DNA of 64,000 bases, taken from Flagellimonas alvinocaridis (lineage in GTDB: Bacteria > Bacteroidota > Bacteroidia > Flavobacteriales > Flavobacteriaceae). The notes under the pieces are model-generated. The model worked only from the letters and a program-made list of their open reading frames with translations, was not told where the DNA came from and did not search any database. Shown here piece by piece: positions 1-7,499 of the stretch. Both the position numbers and the translations under genes were made by a program. The stretch is from contig NZ_SNTZ01000001.1 in NCBI RefSeq assembly GCF_004916895.1, forward strand, positions 838,263-902,262, read 5' to 3'. Numbering within the stretch: position 1 is the stretch's first letter; every line of letters starts with the position of its first letter.

Positions 1-2
1 CT

Positions 3-839
3 TTTGATCAGGCCGATTTGATAACGGGGGCACTGACCGGAAGCTTGGGGGTCAGTTGGTTTCCCAAAGCGGATTTGCAGGTGACCCTAAATGGCTCAAC
101 AGGGTTTAGGGCCCCGAACATTGATGATATTGGAAAGATATTTGACTCCGAACCGGGCTCCGTGGTGGTGCCTAACCCCGATTTGGAACCCGAATATGCC
201 TATAATGGGGAGATAGGCATCCGGAAAAATTTTCAGGATAAACTGGTCTTGAAAGGTGCCGCTTTTTATACCTATTTGGTAGATGCTTTGGTCCGAAGGG
301 ATTTTACCTTCAATGGGCAAACAGAAATTGAATACAATGGGGAACCGAGTAATGTACAGGCTATCCAAAATGCCGCAAAGGCTTATGTGTATGGTTTTGA
401 ATTTGGTGTTGAAGCTTATTTGGATGACCATTGGTCCCTGATATCCAACCTTACCCTAACCGAAGGAACAGAAGAGGACGACGATGGTACTGATAGCCCG
501 GCCCGACATGCGGCACCCACTTTTGGAGATGTGCATTTAATTTGGCAAAATCAAAAACTTAAAGCCGATGTCTTTGTAAATTATAATGGAGAAATCAGCA
601 ATGAAGATTTGGCAATTTCTGAGCAGGGTAAGACCTATATTTATGCCAGTGATGCCAATGGGAACCCATACGCTCCCTCATGGTACACGCTAAACTTTAA
701 ATCCCAATACCAGATATCCAATGCTATAAAGGCAACCTTGGGACTGGAAAACATGACGAACCAGCGATACCGTACATACTCTTCGGGTATTGTGGCCCCG
801 GGGACCAATCTTATTTTGGGCTTGGGGTATGTTTTCTAA
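3..839 (+). CDS. TonB-dependent receptor, C-terminal part (5' end outside window)
   Basis: The reading frame is open from the window edge, so this is the 3' part of a larger outer-membrane receptor. It shows the hallmarks of the beta-barrel of TonB-dependent receptors: a barrel strand containing GFRAPNIDD, a conserved PNPDLEPEYAYNGEIG segment, alternating aromatic strands, a late NMTNQRYRTYSSG segment, and a C-terminal strand ending in Phe, the signal used for outer-membrane assembly. Such receptors import large substrates using energy passed on by TonB from the inner membrane. The substrate cannot be told, because the plug and any regulatory domain lie outside the window. The ATG-less position 18 often chosen as start is internal. 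A strong shared hairpin terminator follows directly. Confidence 0.9.
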   Translation, partial: FDQADLITGALTGSLGVSWFPKADLQVTLNGSTGFRAPNIDDIGKIFDSEPGSVVVPNPDLEPEYAYNGEIGIRKNFQDKLVLKGAAFYTYLVDALVRRDFTFNGQTEIEYNGEPSNVQAIQNAAKAYVYGFEFGVEAYLDDHWSLISNLTLTEGTEEDDDGTDSPARHAAPTFGDVHLIWQNQKLKADVFVNYNGEISNEDLAISEQGKTYIYASDANGNPYAPSWYTLNFKSQYQISNAIKATLGLENMTNQRYRTYSSGIVAPGTNLILGLGYVF

Positions 840-843
840 AATA

Positions 844-871
844 AAAAAGGCACGGAATTCCGTGCCTTTTT
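844..871. terminator. Bidirectional rho-independent terminator
   Basis: A perfect 28-nt palindrome with centre between 857 and 858: core GGCACGG/CCGTGCC flanked by A-runs on the left and T-runs on the right. It sits between the convergent TonB-receptor gene (+) and small lipoprotein gene (-), so each strand reads a GC stem followed by a U-tract. Confidence 0.9.
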
Positions 872-890
872 CCATATGTATCGCTCTTGA

Positions 891-1190
891 CTAGATTTTC
901 ACACTATCAATGGCTTTTTTGGCCGCTTCTTTAGTCTTGTCCATGGCTTCCTCTCCAGCTTTTTTAAGGCTATCCAAAGCTTTTTCACCCATTTCTTGTG
1001 CTTCTTTTCCGGCTTCTTTGATGGCATCGCCCGCATCTTTTGCGGCATCCTCAAGGCTTTCACCAGCATCCTCAAGGGCTTCAGTAGCTTCCTCGGAAGC
1101 TTCTTTTGCTTTGTCAGATGCCTCCTTACAGGACGTCAGCACAGACATGGATAAGGACAGGGCCATAACAGTAATAAAAACTTTTTTCAT
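891..1190 (-). CDS. Small lipoprotein with LEA-like amphipathic repeats
   Basis: 99 residues. An N-terminal hydrophobic segment ends in the lipobox LTSC (Cys about residue 21), so the protein should be lipid-anchored. The remainder is almost entirely Ala, Lys, Glu and Asp in an 11-residue-like periodicity (KAKEASEEATEALEDAGE and similar units), predicting one long amphipathic helix or coiled coil without Pro or aromatic residues. This composition resembles LEA-type or apolipoprotein-like stress proteins of Bacteroidetes. No enzymatic motif is visible. It is transcribed divergently from ileS and ends at a shared terminator. The function is unknown; a role in envelope stress is inference from composition only. 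Confidence 0.75.
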   Translation of the reverse strand: MKKVFITVMALSLSMSVLTSCKEASDKAKEASEEATEALEDAGESLEDAAKDAGDAIKEAGKEAQEMGEKALDSLKKAGEEAMDKTKEAAKKAIDSVKI

Positions 1191-1328
1191 GTTTACATGG
1201 TTTAGTGTTAATCCTGTTAAGATATATAATTTAAGATAAATGGAAGATTTTGATTATATCATATTTAGGTTAAGGATATTAAGTGAATACTAATGCCTTT
1301 TCAGGAGGTGTAATTCCATCTAAATTTA

Positions 1329-1336
1329 TAATTTTG
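1329..1336 (+). promoter_or_regulatory. Candidate -7 box (TAATTTTG) of ileS
   Basis: TAATTTTG matches the Bacteroidetes -7 consensus TAnnTTTG and lies 34 nt before the ileS ATG. No clear TTG -33 element at the usual distance. The 1191-1370 region is the divergent promoter region of the small lipoprotein and ileS. Confidence 0.5.
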
Positions 1337-1370
1337 CAAACTTGGAATTCTAGAAGAAGTAGCAGTAGAT

Positions 1371-4300
1371 ATGAAGTTTGCGGAATATAAGGGATTGGAT
1401 TTACCAAAGGTATCGGAAGAAGTTCTGGACTTTTGGAAGAAGAACCAGATTTTTGAAAAAAGTGTTTCCACAAGGGAGGGCAAGGAAAGTTATGTGTTTT
1501 ATGAAGGGCCGCCTTCCGCAAACGGTATGCCGGGCATTCACCACGTAATGGCCCGTACCATTAAGGATATTTTCCCTCGGTACAAGACCATGAAAGGTTT
1601 TCAGGTAAAGCGTAAAGCCGGTTGGGACACCCATGGCCTACCCATTGAGATTGGGGTGGAAAAAGAACTTGGGATTACCAAGGAAGACATTGGAAAGAAA
1701 ATCTCAGTTGAAGAATATAATGCTGCTTGTAAAAAGGCGGTAATGCGTTATACGGATGTCTGGAACGAGATGACCGAGAAAATTGGGTATTGGGTAGATA
1801 TGGATGACCCCTACATCACCTACAAGCCCAAATATATGGAGTCCGTTTGGTGGTTGTTGAAGCAAATCTATGACAAGGGACTGTTGTACAAAGGCTACAC
1901 CATTCAGCCCTATTCACCAAAGGCGGGTACCGGATTGAGTTCCCATGAACTCAACCAACCAGGGACCTACCAAGATGTGACGGATACCACAGTTACGGCC
2001 CAGTTTAAAGCGAAGAAAGAAACACTTCCCGATTTTCTGAAAGGAATCGAGGGCGATTTGTATTTTTTGGCATGGACGACCACACCTTGGACACTACCTT
2101 CCAATACGGCACTCACTGTTGGCCCAAAAATTGAATATGTTACCGTAAAGACATTCAACCAGTATACCTTTGAACCCATAACCGTTGTGTTGGCCAAAGG
2201 TTTGGTGGGAAAACAATTTGCCGGGAAGTTCACCCTAGTGGAAACTGAAGCGGAATTGGTCGAATTCAACGAAGGCGACAAAAAGATTCCTTATTGGATT
2301 GGAGAAAGCTTTGTGGGCAAGGATTTGGTCGGTATCCAATACGAACAACTATTGCCGTATGCACTTCCTTACCAAAATCCTGAAAATGCATTCCGTGTAA
2401 TTTCTGGCGATTTTGTGACCACGGAAGACGGTACAGGAATTGTGCACACCGCGCCCACCTTTGGTGCGGATGATGCCTTGGTAGCCAAACAGGCGGAACC
2501 GGAAGTACCTCCCATGCTCGTCTTGGATGAAAATAACAATCCCGTTCCCTTGGTGGATCTACAAGGAAGGTTCAGACCTGAGATGAAGGAGTTGGGCGGC
2601 AAGTACGTAAAAAATGAATATTACGAAGATGGTGAGGCTCCGGATAAATCGGTTGATGTTGAGATTGCTATCAAACTAAAGGAAGAGAACAAAGCCTTCA
2701 AGGTGGAAAAATACGTTCACAGTTACCCCAACTGCTGGCGTACCGATAAGCCTATTTTATATTATCCTTTGAATTCTTGGTTTATCAAGGTCACCGATGT
2801 TAAGGATCGCATGTTCGAGTTGAACCAGACCATCAACTGGAAGCCAAAGGCAACCGGCGAAGGACGTTTTGGTAATTGGTTGGCCAATGCCAACGACTGG
2901 AACTTGTCCCGCTCTAGATATTGGGGCATTCCGTTGCCGATCTGGAGAACCGAGGATGGCAAGGAAGAACTCATCATAGGCTCTGTAGAAGAGCTCAAGG
3001 CCGAAATGGCCAAAGCCGTTGAAGCTGGGGTGCTGGGCAAAGATGTTTTTGCTGATTTTGTTGTGGGCGATATGAGTGAGGCCAACTATGACAAGATCGA
3101 CCTGCATAAAAACATTGTGGACGGGATAACCTTGGTGTCTCCGTCAGGGCAACCCATGAAACGGGAATCGGACCTTATCGATGTTTGGTTTGATAGTGGT
3201 TCCATGCCCTATGCCCAATGGCACTACCCTTTTGAAAACAAGGAATTGATTGATGATGGCGTGGCGTTCCCGGCCAATTTTATTGCAGAAGGCGTAGATC
3301 AGACCCGTGGATGGTTCTATACCCTGCATGCCATTGCCACAATGGTTTTTGATACAGTCTCCTACAAGAATGTGGTTTCCAACGGATTGGTTCTGGACAA
3401 GGAGGGCAAGAAAATGTCCAAACGTTTGGGCAATGCCGTGGATCCCTTTGAAGTGTTACCGGAACATGGCCCTGATGCTACGCGCTGGTACATGATTTCC
3501 AATGCCAACCCGTGGGATAATCTAAAATTTGATATTGATGGAATTGTTGAGGTGAAGCGAAAGTTCTTCGGAACGCTTTACAACACCTATTCCTTTATGG
3601 CGCTTTACGCCAATATTGATGAGTTCACGTATACCGAAGCAGATGTTCCTTTGAAGGAAAGACCTGAAATAGATCAGTGGATCTTGTCCGAACTGCATAC
3701 CTTGATCAAAGGTGTGGATGAGGCCTATGCTGATTATGAGGCGACTAGGGCAACCCGGATGATTTCGGACTTTGTACAGGAAAACTTGAGCAATTGGTAT
3801 GTGCGTTTAAGCAGAAGGCGGTTTTGGAAGGGAGATTATCAACAAGATAAGATCTCAGCCTATCAGACCTTATACACTTGTTTGAACACAGTGTCCAAAC
3901 TATCGGCTCCAGTAGCTCCATTTTTTATGGAACAGTTGTACAAGGATTTAAACAAGGCCTCATCAAAAGAAAATTTTGAAAGCGTGCATTTGGCAGAGTT
4001 TCCGGTATTTGATTCCACCATGGTGAACAAAAAATTGGAGCGTAAGATGCAATTGGCACAGAAAGTATCCTCATTGGTGCTTTCCATTAGACAGAAGGAA
4101 AAGATAAAGGTTCGCCAACCGCTTCAAAAAATAATGATTCCTATTTTGGACAGCACCCAAAAGGAAGATATAGAGGCGGTTTCAACCTTGATCAAATCCG
4201 AGGTGAACGTCAAAGAGATAGAACTGCTCGATGATGCTTCAGGTATCCTTGTAAAACAAATAAAACCTAATTTTAAGGTTTTAGGGCCTAAATTTGGTAA

Positions 4301-4772
4301 GGATATGAAGGCCATTGCTACAGCAGTGGGCCAACTGGGTCAAGAGGATATCCAGAAAATGGAAAGTGAAGGCGAATTATTGCTTGAATTGGATAATAAA
4401 AGCGTTAATTTACAGTTGACAGATGTAGAAATAACCTCACAAGATATTGAAGGTTGGTTGGTGGCAAGTTCCGGACCGCTTACTGTAGCCTTGGATATTA
4501 CCATAGACGAGGCCCTTAGAAAAGAGGGAATTGCAAGGGAATTGGTCAACAGAATCCAAAACATCCGAAAAGAATCTGGATTTGAAGTGACAGATAAGAT
4601 TGACATTAAAATACTGAAGGACGGTTTTGTGGAAAATGCGGTTTCCAGTAACGAGGATTACATAAAAACGGAAACCTTGACGGCAGAACTGAATTTTGAA
4701 GAAAAACTAGATGAAGGCATTGCAATTGCCTTTGATGAAGTGAATACAAAATTGTTTATTCAAAAGCATTAG
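1371..4772 (+). CDS. ileS: Isoleucine-tRNA ligase
   Basis: 1133 residues, the long class I form usual in Bacteroidetes. It charges tRNA-Ile with isoleucine in the cytoplasm. The HIGH-type signature is GIHH at residues 55-58 and the KMSKR signature is at 681-685. Between them are the CP1 editing domain (with the WTTTPWTLPSN segment near 235-245) and the catalytic-core WFDSGSMPYAQW segment. The C-terminal 350 residues form the anticodon-binding helical domain, with VRQPLQKIMIP as its start. The ATG at 1371 gives the standard N-terminus. It is followed after 3 nt by the DksA-like gene, forming the conserved ileS-dksA-like-lspA neighbourhood. Confidence 0.98.
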   Translation: MKFAEYKGLDLPKVSEEVLDFWKKNQIFEKSVSTREGKESYVFYEGPPSANGMPGIHHVMARTIKDIFPRYKTMKGFQVKRKAGWDTHGLPIEIGVEKELGITKEDIGKKISVEEYNAACKKAVMRYTDVWNEMTEKIGYWVDMDDPYITYKPKYMESVWWLLKQIYDKGLLYKGYTIQPYSPKAGTGLSSHELNQPGTYQDVTDTTVTAQFKAKKETLPDFLKGIEGDLYFLAWTTTPWTLPSNTALTVGPKIEYVTVKTFNQYTFEPITVVLAKGLVGKQFAGKFTLVETEAELVEFNEGDKKIPYWIGESFVGKDLVGIQYEQLLPYALPYQNPENAFRVISGDFVTTEDGTGIVHTAPTFGADDALVAKQAEPEVPPMLVLDENNNPVPLVDLQGRFRPEMKELGGKYVKNEYYEDGEAPDKSVDVEIAIKLKEENKAFKVEKYVHSYPNCWRTDKPILYYPLNSWFIKVTDVKDRMFELNQTINWKPKATGEGRFGNWLANANDWNLSRSRYWGIPLPIWRTEDGKEELIIGSVEELKAEMAKAVEAGVLGKDVFADFVVGDMSEANYDKIDLHKNIVDGITLVSPSGQPMKRESDLIDVWFDSGSMPYAQWHYPFENKELIDDGVAFPANFIAEGVDQTRGWFYTLHAIATMVFDTVSYKNVVSNGLVLDKEGKKMSKRLGNAVDPFEVLPEHGPDATRWYMISNANPWDNLKFDIDGIVEVKRKFFGTLYNTYSFMALYANIDEFTYTEADVPLKERPEIDQWILSELHTLIKGVDEAYADYEATRATRMISDFVQENLSNWYVRLSRRRFWKGDYQQDKISAYQTLYTCLNTVSKLSAPVAPFFMEQLYKDLNKASSKENFESVHLAEFPVFDSTMVNKKLERKMQLAQKVSSLVLSIRQKEKIKVRQPLQKIMIPILDSTQKEDIEAVSTLIKSEVNVKEIELLDDASGILVKQIKPNFKVLGPKFGKDMKAIATAVGQLGQEDIQKMESEGELLLELDNKSVNLQLTDVEITSQDIEGWLVASSGPLTVALDITIDEALRKEGIARELVNRIQNIRKESGFEVTDKIDIKILKDGFVENAVSSNEDYIKTETLTAELNFEEKLDEGIAIAFDEVNTKLFIQKH

Positions 4773-4775
4773 AAC

Positions 4776-5159
4776 ATGGCCGAAGAACTTAAAGTACGAT
4801 ACTCGGATAAGGACCTTGAAGAATTCAGGGCCTTGATAGAAGAAAAAATAGAAAAGGCTAAAAGCCATTTGGAACTTTTGAAGAGTTCTTATATGAACGA
4901 TGGCAACAACGGAACGGACGATACTTCGCCCACCTTCAAAGCATTTGAAGAAGGTTCGGAGACCATGAGCAAGGAGGCCAATACCCAACTTGCCATTCGT
5001 CAGGAAAAATTTATCCGGGACCTTAAGAGTGCTCTTTTACGAATTGAGAACAAGACGTATGGAATTTGCAGGGTTACAGGAAAACTCATCAATAAGGAAA
5101 GGTTGAAACTTGTTCCGCATGCCACGTTGAGCATAGAGGCGAAGAACATGCAGAAATAA
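4776..5159 (+). CDS. DksA/TraR-family regulator without the zinc cysteines
   Basis: 127 residues. The N-terminal 75 residues form a charged helical coiled coil (KDLEEFRALIEEKIEKAK), and the C-terminal part aligns with the DksA/TraR globular domain around TYGICRVTGKLINKERL and LVPHATLSIEAKN. DksA binds the RNA polymerase secondary channel and modulates rRNA and stress promoters. Only one Cys remains (in GICR), where DksA has four zinc ligands, a feature of the Bacteroidetes subgroup as I know it. Start ATG lies 3 nt after the ileS stop, so it is co-transcribed with ileS. A terminator follows. Function in RNA polymerase control is inferred from the family. Confidence 0.85.
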   Translation: MAEELKVRYSDKDLEEFRALIEEKIEKAKSHLELLKSSYMNDGNNGTDDTSPTFKAFEEGSETMSKEANTQLAIRQEKFIRDLKSALLRIENKTYGICRVTGKLINKERLKLVPHATLSIEAKNMQK

Positions 5160-5160
5160 T

Positions 5161-5181
5161 AAACGCCTTAGGGCGTTTTTT
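5161..5181 (+). terminator. Rho-independent terminator after the dksA-like gene
   Basis: Stem AAACGCC (5161-5167) pairs with GGCGTTT (5172-5178) around the loop TTAG, followed by T residues to 5181. It lies only a few bases before the next gene's ATG at 5186, so that gene may depend on readthrough. Confidence 0.8.
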
Positions 5182-5185
5182 GTTT

Positions 5186-5806
5186 ATGAGGGCAACGGTA
5201 TTTTTGTTGGGCTTCTTTTTCCTTGCGCAGCTTCAAGGACAGAAATTGGTAAAGAAAGCCTTTGTTGGTCCTAGAACGGAGTTTGTTCAAATTGACGCCC
5301 AAAATTGTTATACCATTAAACTAAGTACTACCACCGCGAACGAAATCAGTGTTGCTGCCAGCATAGAGGGGGAATATGCCAAAGACTTGTTGGTTTCCAT
5401 TGAAGAAGAAGGATCAACCCTACGAATTAGTGCCGATTTTCAACCAAATTTTACCAACCCCAATGATAAATTAAGTGCACACAAAGTAATTTCCGTTGCA
5501 TTGCAGATTACAGTCCCGTACTATAAAAATGTGTCCGTTTTTGGAACTAAAAGCGAAGTGCAGGTTGAAGGGAATTACAAAAACTTGAACATTAAGCTTT
5601 CTGAAGGCCGATGCGTTCTTGAGAATGTCTCAGAAAAAGTGGAGGTGACCACGCAAAGTGGGGATATTTGGTTAACGACCAGCGATGGACATATATTGGC
5701 GGAGAGCTCTTATGGCAATGTGGAACGTAACCCAATTCCTAAAGGGAACAACCAATATGTGTTGAAGAGTATCGAGGGGAACATCCATCTTAGGAAAACA
5801 AAATAA
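5186..5806 (+). CDS. Secreted DUF4097-like protein
   Basis: 206 residues from the ATG at 5186. The frame also opens at a TTG at 5180, but that lies inside the terminator U-tract and gives no better signal peptide. Residues 1-16 (MRATVFLLGFFFLAQLQ) form a signal peptide with cleavage near LQGQ. The mature part is all-beta, with short repeated strands (VEVTTQSGDIWLTTSDGHIL, NVERNPIPKGNNQYVLKSIEG) resembling the right-handed beta-helix of DUF4097/putative adhesin proteins. No catalytic motif is visible. It lies between the dksA-like gene and lspA. The biological role is unknown. Confidence 0.75.
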   Translation: MRATVFLLGFFFLAQLQGQKLVKKAFVGPRTEFVQIDAQNCYTIKLSTTTANEISVAASIEGEYAKDLLVSIEEEGSTLRISADFQPNFTNPNDKLSAHKVISVALQITVPYYKNVSVFGTKSEVQVEGNYKNLNIKLSEGRCVLENVSEKVEVTTQSGDIWLTTSDGHILAESSYGNVERNPIPKGNNQYVLKSIEGNIHLRKTK

Positions 5807-5812
5807 TATCTA

Positions 5813-5820
5813 TATTTTTG
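5813..5820 (+). promoter_or_regulatory. Candidate -7 box (TATTTTTG) of lspA
   Basis: TATTTTTG fits TAnnTTTG and lies 17 nt upstream of the lspA ATG, giving lspA its own promoter inside the cluster. Confidence 0.5.
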
Positions 5821-5837
5821 CAACTTCGTTAAAAGAT

Positions 5838-6467
5838 ATGAGTTTAAAAAAATCCTTGTTCATCATTGTTTTGATCCTGCTTGTGGATCAGATAAGCAAA
5901 ATCTATATCAAGACCAGTTTTGTCTTGGGAGAATCAGTGGATGTGTTAGGGTGGTTCAAAATACTTTTTATTGAAAATGAAGGAGCGGCATGGGGTACCA
6001 AGTTGAGTGATCTTTTACCTATTTCTGAACCTGTTGGAAAGTTGATACTGACTGTTTTCCGAATTTTTGCCGTTTTTGGAATTGGTTATTGGCTGTGGGA
6101 TATCACCAAAAAGAAATCACCAAGGACCCTTATCTTGGCGGTGTCGTTGATTTTTGCTGGAGCTTTGGGCAATATTATCGACTCCGTTTTCTATGGGATA
6201 CTATTTGACCATAGTAGCGGACAGGTGGCCACATTGTTTACTGATGAGCCTTACGGGAGTTTACTACACGGCAAGGTGGTGGATATGCTCTACTTCCCCA
6301 TGATAGATACGACATGGCCCGATTGGGTTCCGTCCATTGGAGGCAATAGATTCCGTTTTTTTGAGCCGGTTTTCAACATTGCGGATACGGCGATAAGTAC
6401 AGGGGTCGGAATTTTAATTGTCTTCAATAAAAAGGCATTTCCAAAACAGGAAGAAGCAGCGGATTAA
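5838..6467 (+). CDS. lspA: Lipoprotein signal peptidase (signal peptidase II)
   Basis: 209 residues, longer than the roughly 165 of Escherichia coli LspA, mostly because of an insertion at about residues 120-155 between the last helices. It cleaves the signal peptide of diacylglyceryl-modified prolipoproteins in the inner membrane. Visible family marks are ENEGAAWG near residue 47-54 (the NxGAAFG motif), the first catalytic Asp in GALGNIID at residue 115, and the second catalytic Asp in FNIADTAI at residue 183. Four hydrophobic helices are apparent. The many lipobox proteins in this window would be its substrates. The stop overlaps the convergent cyclo-ligase stop by 3 nt. Confidence 0.97.
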   Translation: MSLKKSLFIIVLILLVDQISKIYIKTSFVLGESVDVLGWFKILFIENEGAAWGTKLSDLLPISEPVGKLILTVFRIFAVFGIGYWLWDITKKKSPRTLILAVSLIFAGALGNIIDSVFYGILFDHSSGQVATLFTDEPYGSLLHGKVVDMLYFPMIDTTWPDWVPSIGGNRFRFFEPVFNIADTAISTGVGILIVFNKKAFPKQEEAAD

Positions 6468-7027
6468 AATTTGTATACCTTCTTTGGGGTAACGCAGTAA
6501 TCCAGCTTCACATCGCTTTGGTGGGTGTCCGTAATCATGGATTCTTCCACCTCAAAAAAAGAAAGCCCAATTTTAACGGTTTCTGTTCTGCATTTACTTA
6601 GTAAAGTGTCATAGAATCCTTTACCGTACCCCACACGGTTACCGTTGCAATCAAAGGCCAAAAGGGGCAAAAAGACTACATCTATTTTACCTTCGGGAAT
6701 TAAAATACCGTCTACGGGTTCGGGAATATGCCACTTATTTTTCTTGAATCGGGTACTGTCGGTCAATAAATAGTTCTCCAAGGAGTGGTCGCCAACTACT
6801 TTAGGAACCACTACGTTTTTGTCTTTACCTTGAAGCAAGGTGATTAAAGGCAATGTGTCTACTTCCATGTGTTCCTCTATGGTCAGAAAAATATGGAAAT
6901 AAAAAAAATCCCAAATTGGGATTTGAAGTACATGATTTGTAAGGAGTATACTTAAATCCGAGGTAGAGGAGGCATCAAGCTCGGCCCTTAGATTTTTGTA
7001 TTTTTTTCTTAGTTCATGTTTCAACAT
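6464..7027 (-). CDS. 5-formyltetrahydrofolate cyclo-ligase
   Basis: 187 residues, the normal length of the MTHFS/YgfA family. It converts 5-formyl-THF to 5,10-methenyl-THF with ATP in folate metabolism. Family marks include the basic N-terminus KHELRKKYKNLRAEL, the central VVVPKV segment, and the substrate/ATP-binding loop VGYGKGFYDTLLSK with the following KIGLSF strand. Start ATG at 7027. Its last bases overlap lspA tail-to-tail, so the two genes are convergent without a terminator between them. Confidence 0.95.
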   Translation of the reverse strand: MLKHELRKKYKNLRAELDASSTSDLSILLTNHVLQIPIWDFFYFHIFLTIEEHMEVDTLPLITLLQGKDKNVVVPKVVGDHSLENYLLTDSTRFKKNKWHIPEPVDGILIPEGKIDVVFLPLLAFDCNGNRVGYGKGFYDTLLSKCRTETVKIGLSFFEVEESMITDTHQSDVKLDYCVTPKKVYKF

Positions 7028-7068
7028 CTAGTGCTGAAATTTGGGGTAGTGTTTTGGGGCATACATTT

Positions 7069-7158
7069 CTATTCTCCTCTGGTGGAAACCGAGAAGAAGA
7101 TTTTGAAGAAAAGCATCAAAATCAAGTACATTCCCAAAACGATCACATAGTTTTCCAT
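7069..7158 (-). CDS. Candidate 29-residue single-helix membrane protein
   Basis: A small open frame on the minus strand starts at ATG (7156-7158) and ends at TAG (7069-7071). It reads MENYVIVLGMYLILMLF and then FKIFFSVSTRGE: one hydrophobic helix of about 17 residues followed by a short cationic tail, the layout of small bacterial membrane proteins. It lies 41 nt upstream of the cyclo-ligase start on the same strand. No homologue can be named from sequence alone. The coherent composition in an otherwise empty 470-nt gap is the only support. Confidence 0.4.
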   Translation of the reverse strand: MENYVIVLGMYLILMLFFKIFFSVSTRGE

Positions 7159-7457
7159 AGGATTGTATTTATACCGTTAAATGTAGGTAAAAGAATTGAT
7201 AAGTTCACCATGAAATGCATCTTTTATCGATGAAATGCACCTTTTTTTGCAACAGTTTAACATTTTTAAAGGACCCTTAACTTGCGTATTGCAGGTTTTC
7301 CATTGTTTTTTTAAGGGAAATCCACAGTTTTATACCATTCAAATCAAATCGGCCCAAATTCTTTGTAATTGGAGTCCGTTGGTTGAAAGGAGCCAACGAT
7401 CAATGCAGAACGGGAAAGTATCAAGTTTAACAAAAATCCCAATAATTTACATTTAAC
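7159..7457. other. Intergenic stretch without a recognised gene
   Basis: About 300 nt upstream of uvrC, AT-rich. It contains a duplicated 16-nt element (7210-7245). A 73-codon open frame at 7235-7456 has no signal, domain or convincing composition and I treat it as chance. Confidence 0.5.
7210..7245. repeat. Two direct copies of ATGAAATGCAYCTTTT
   Basis: Copies at 7210-7225 and 7230-7245 differ at one position (T/C). Their starts are 20 nt apart, close to two DNA turns, so both would face the same side of the helix. This spacing is typical of tandem protein-binding sites. Confidence 0.5.
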
Positions 7458-7458
7458 T

Positions 7459-7490
7459 TTGTTAGCAGTACCGCTGTAGGGCCAATTTTG
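7459..7490 (+). promoter_or_regulatory. Candidate promoter of uvrC
   Basis: TTG at 7459-7461 is followed 21 nt later by CAATTTTG at 7483-7490, close to the Bacteroidetes TTG / TAnnTTTG pair. The ATG is at 7500, so the leader would be only a few bases long. Confidence 0.5.
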
Positions 7491-7499
7491 TAATATTCT

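Noticed and set aside
910..1239. 109-codon plus-strand open frame opposite the small lipoprotein
   Set aside because: Ser/Ala-rich shadow of the repetitive minus-strand gene, which has a lipobox and family-like composition.
7235..7456. 73-codon plus-strand open frame upstream of uvrC
   Set aside because: No signal, domain or convincing composition; it overlaps the tandem elements and the uvrC promoter box.
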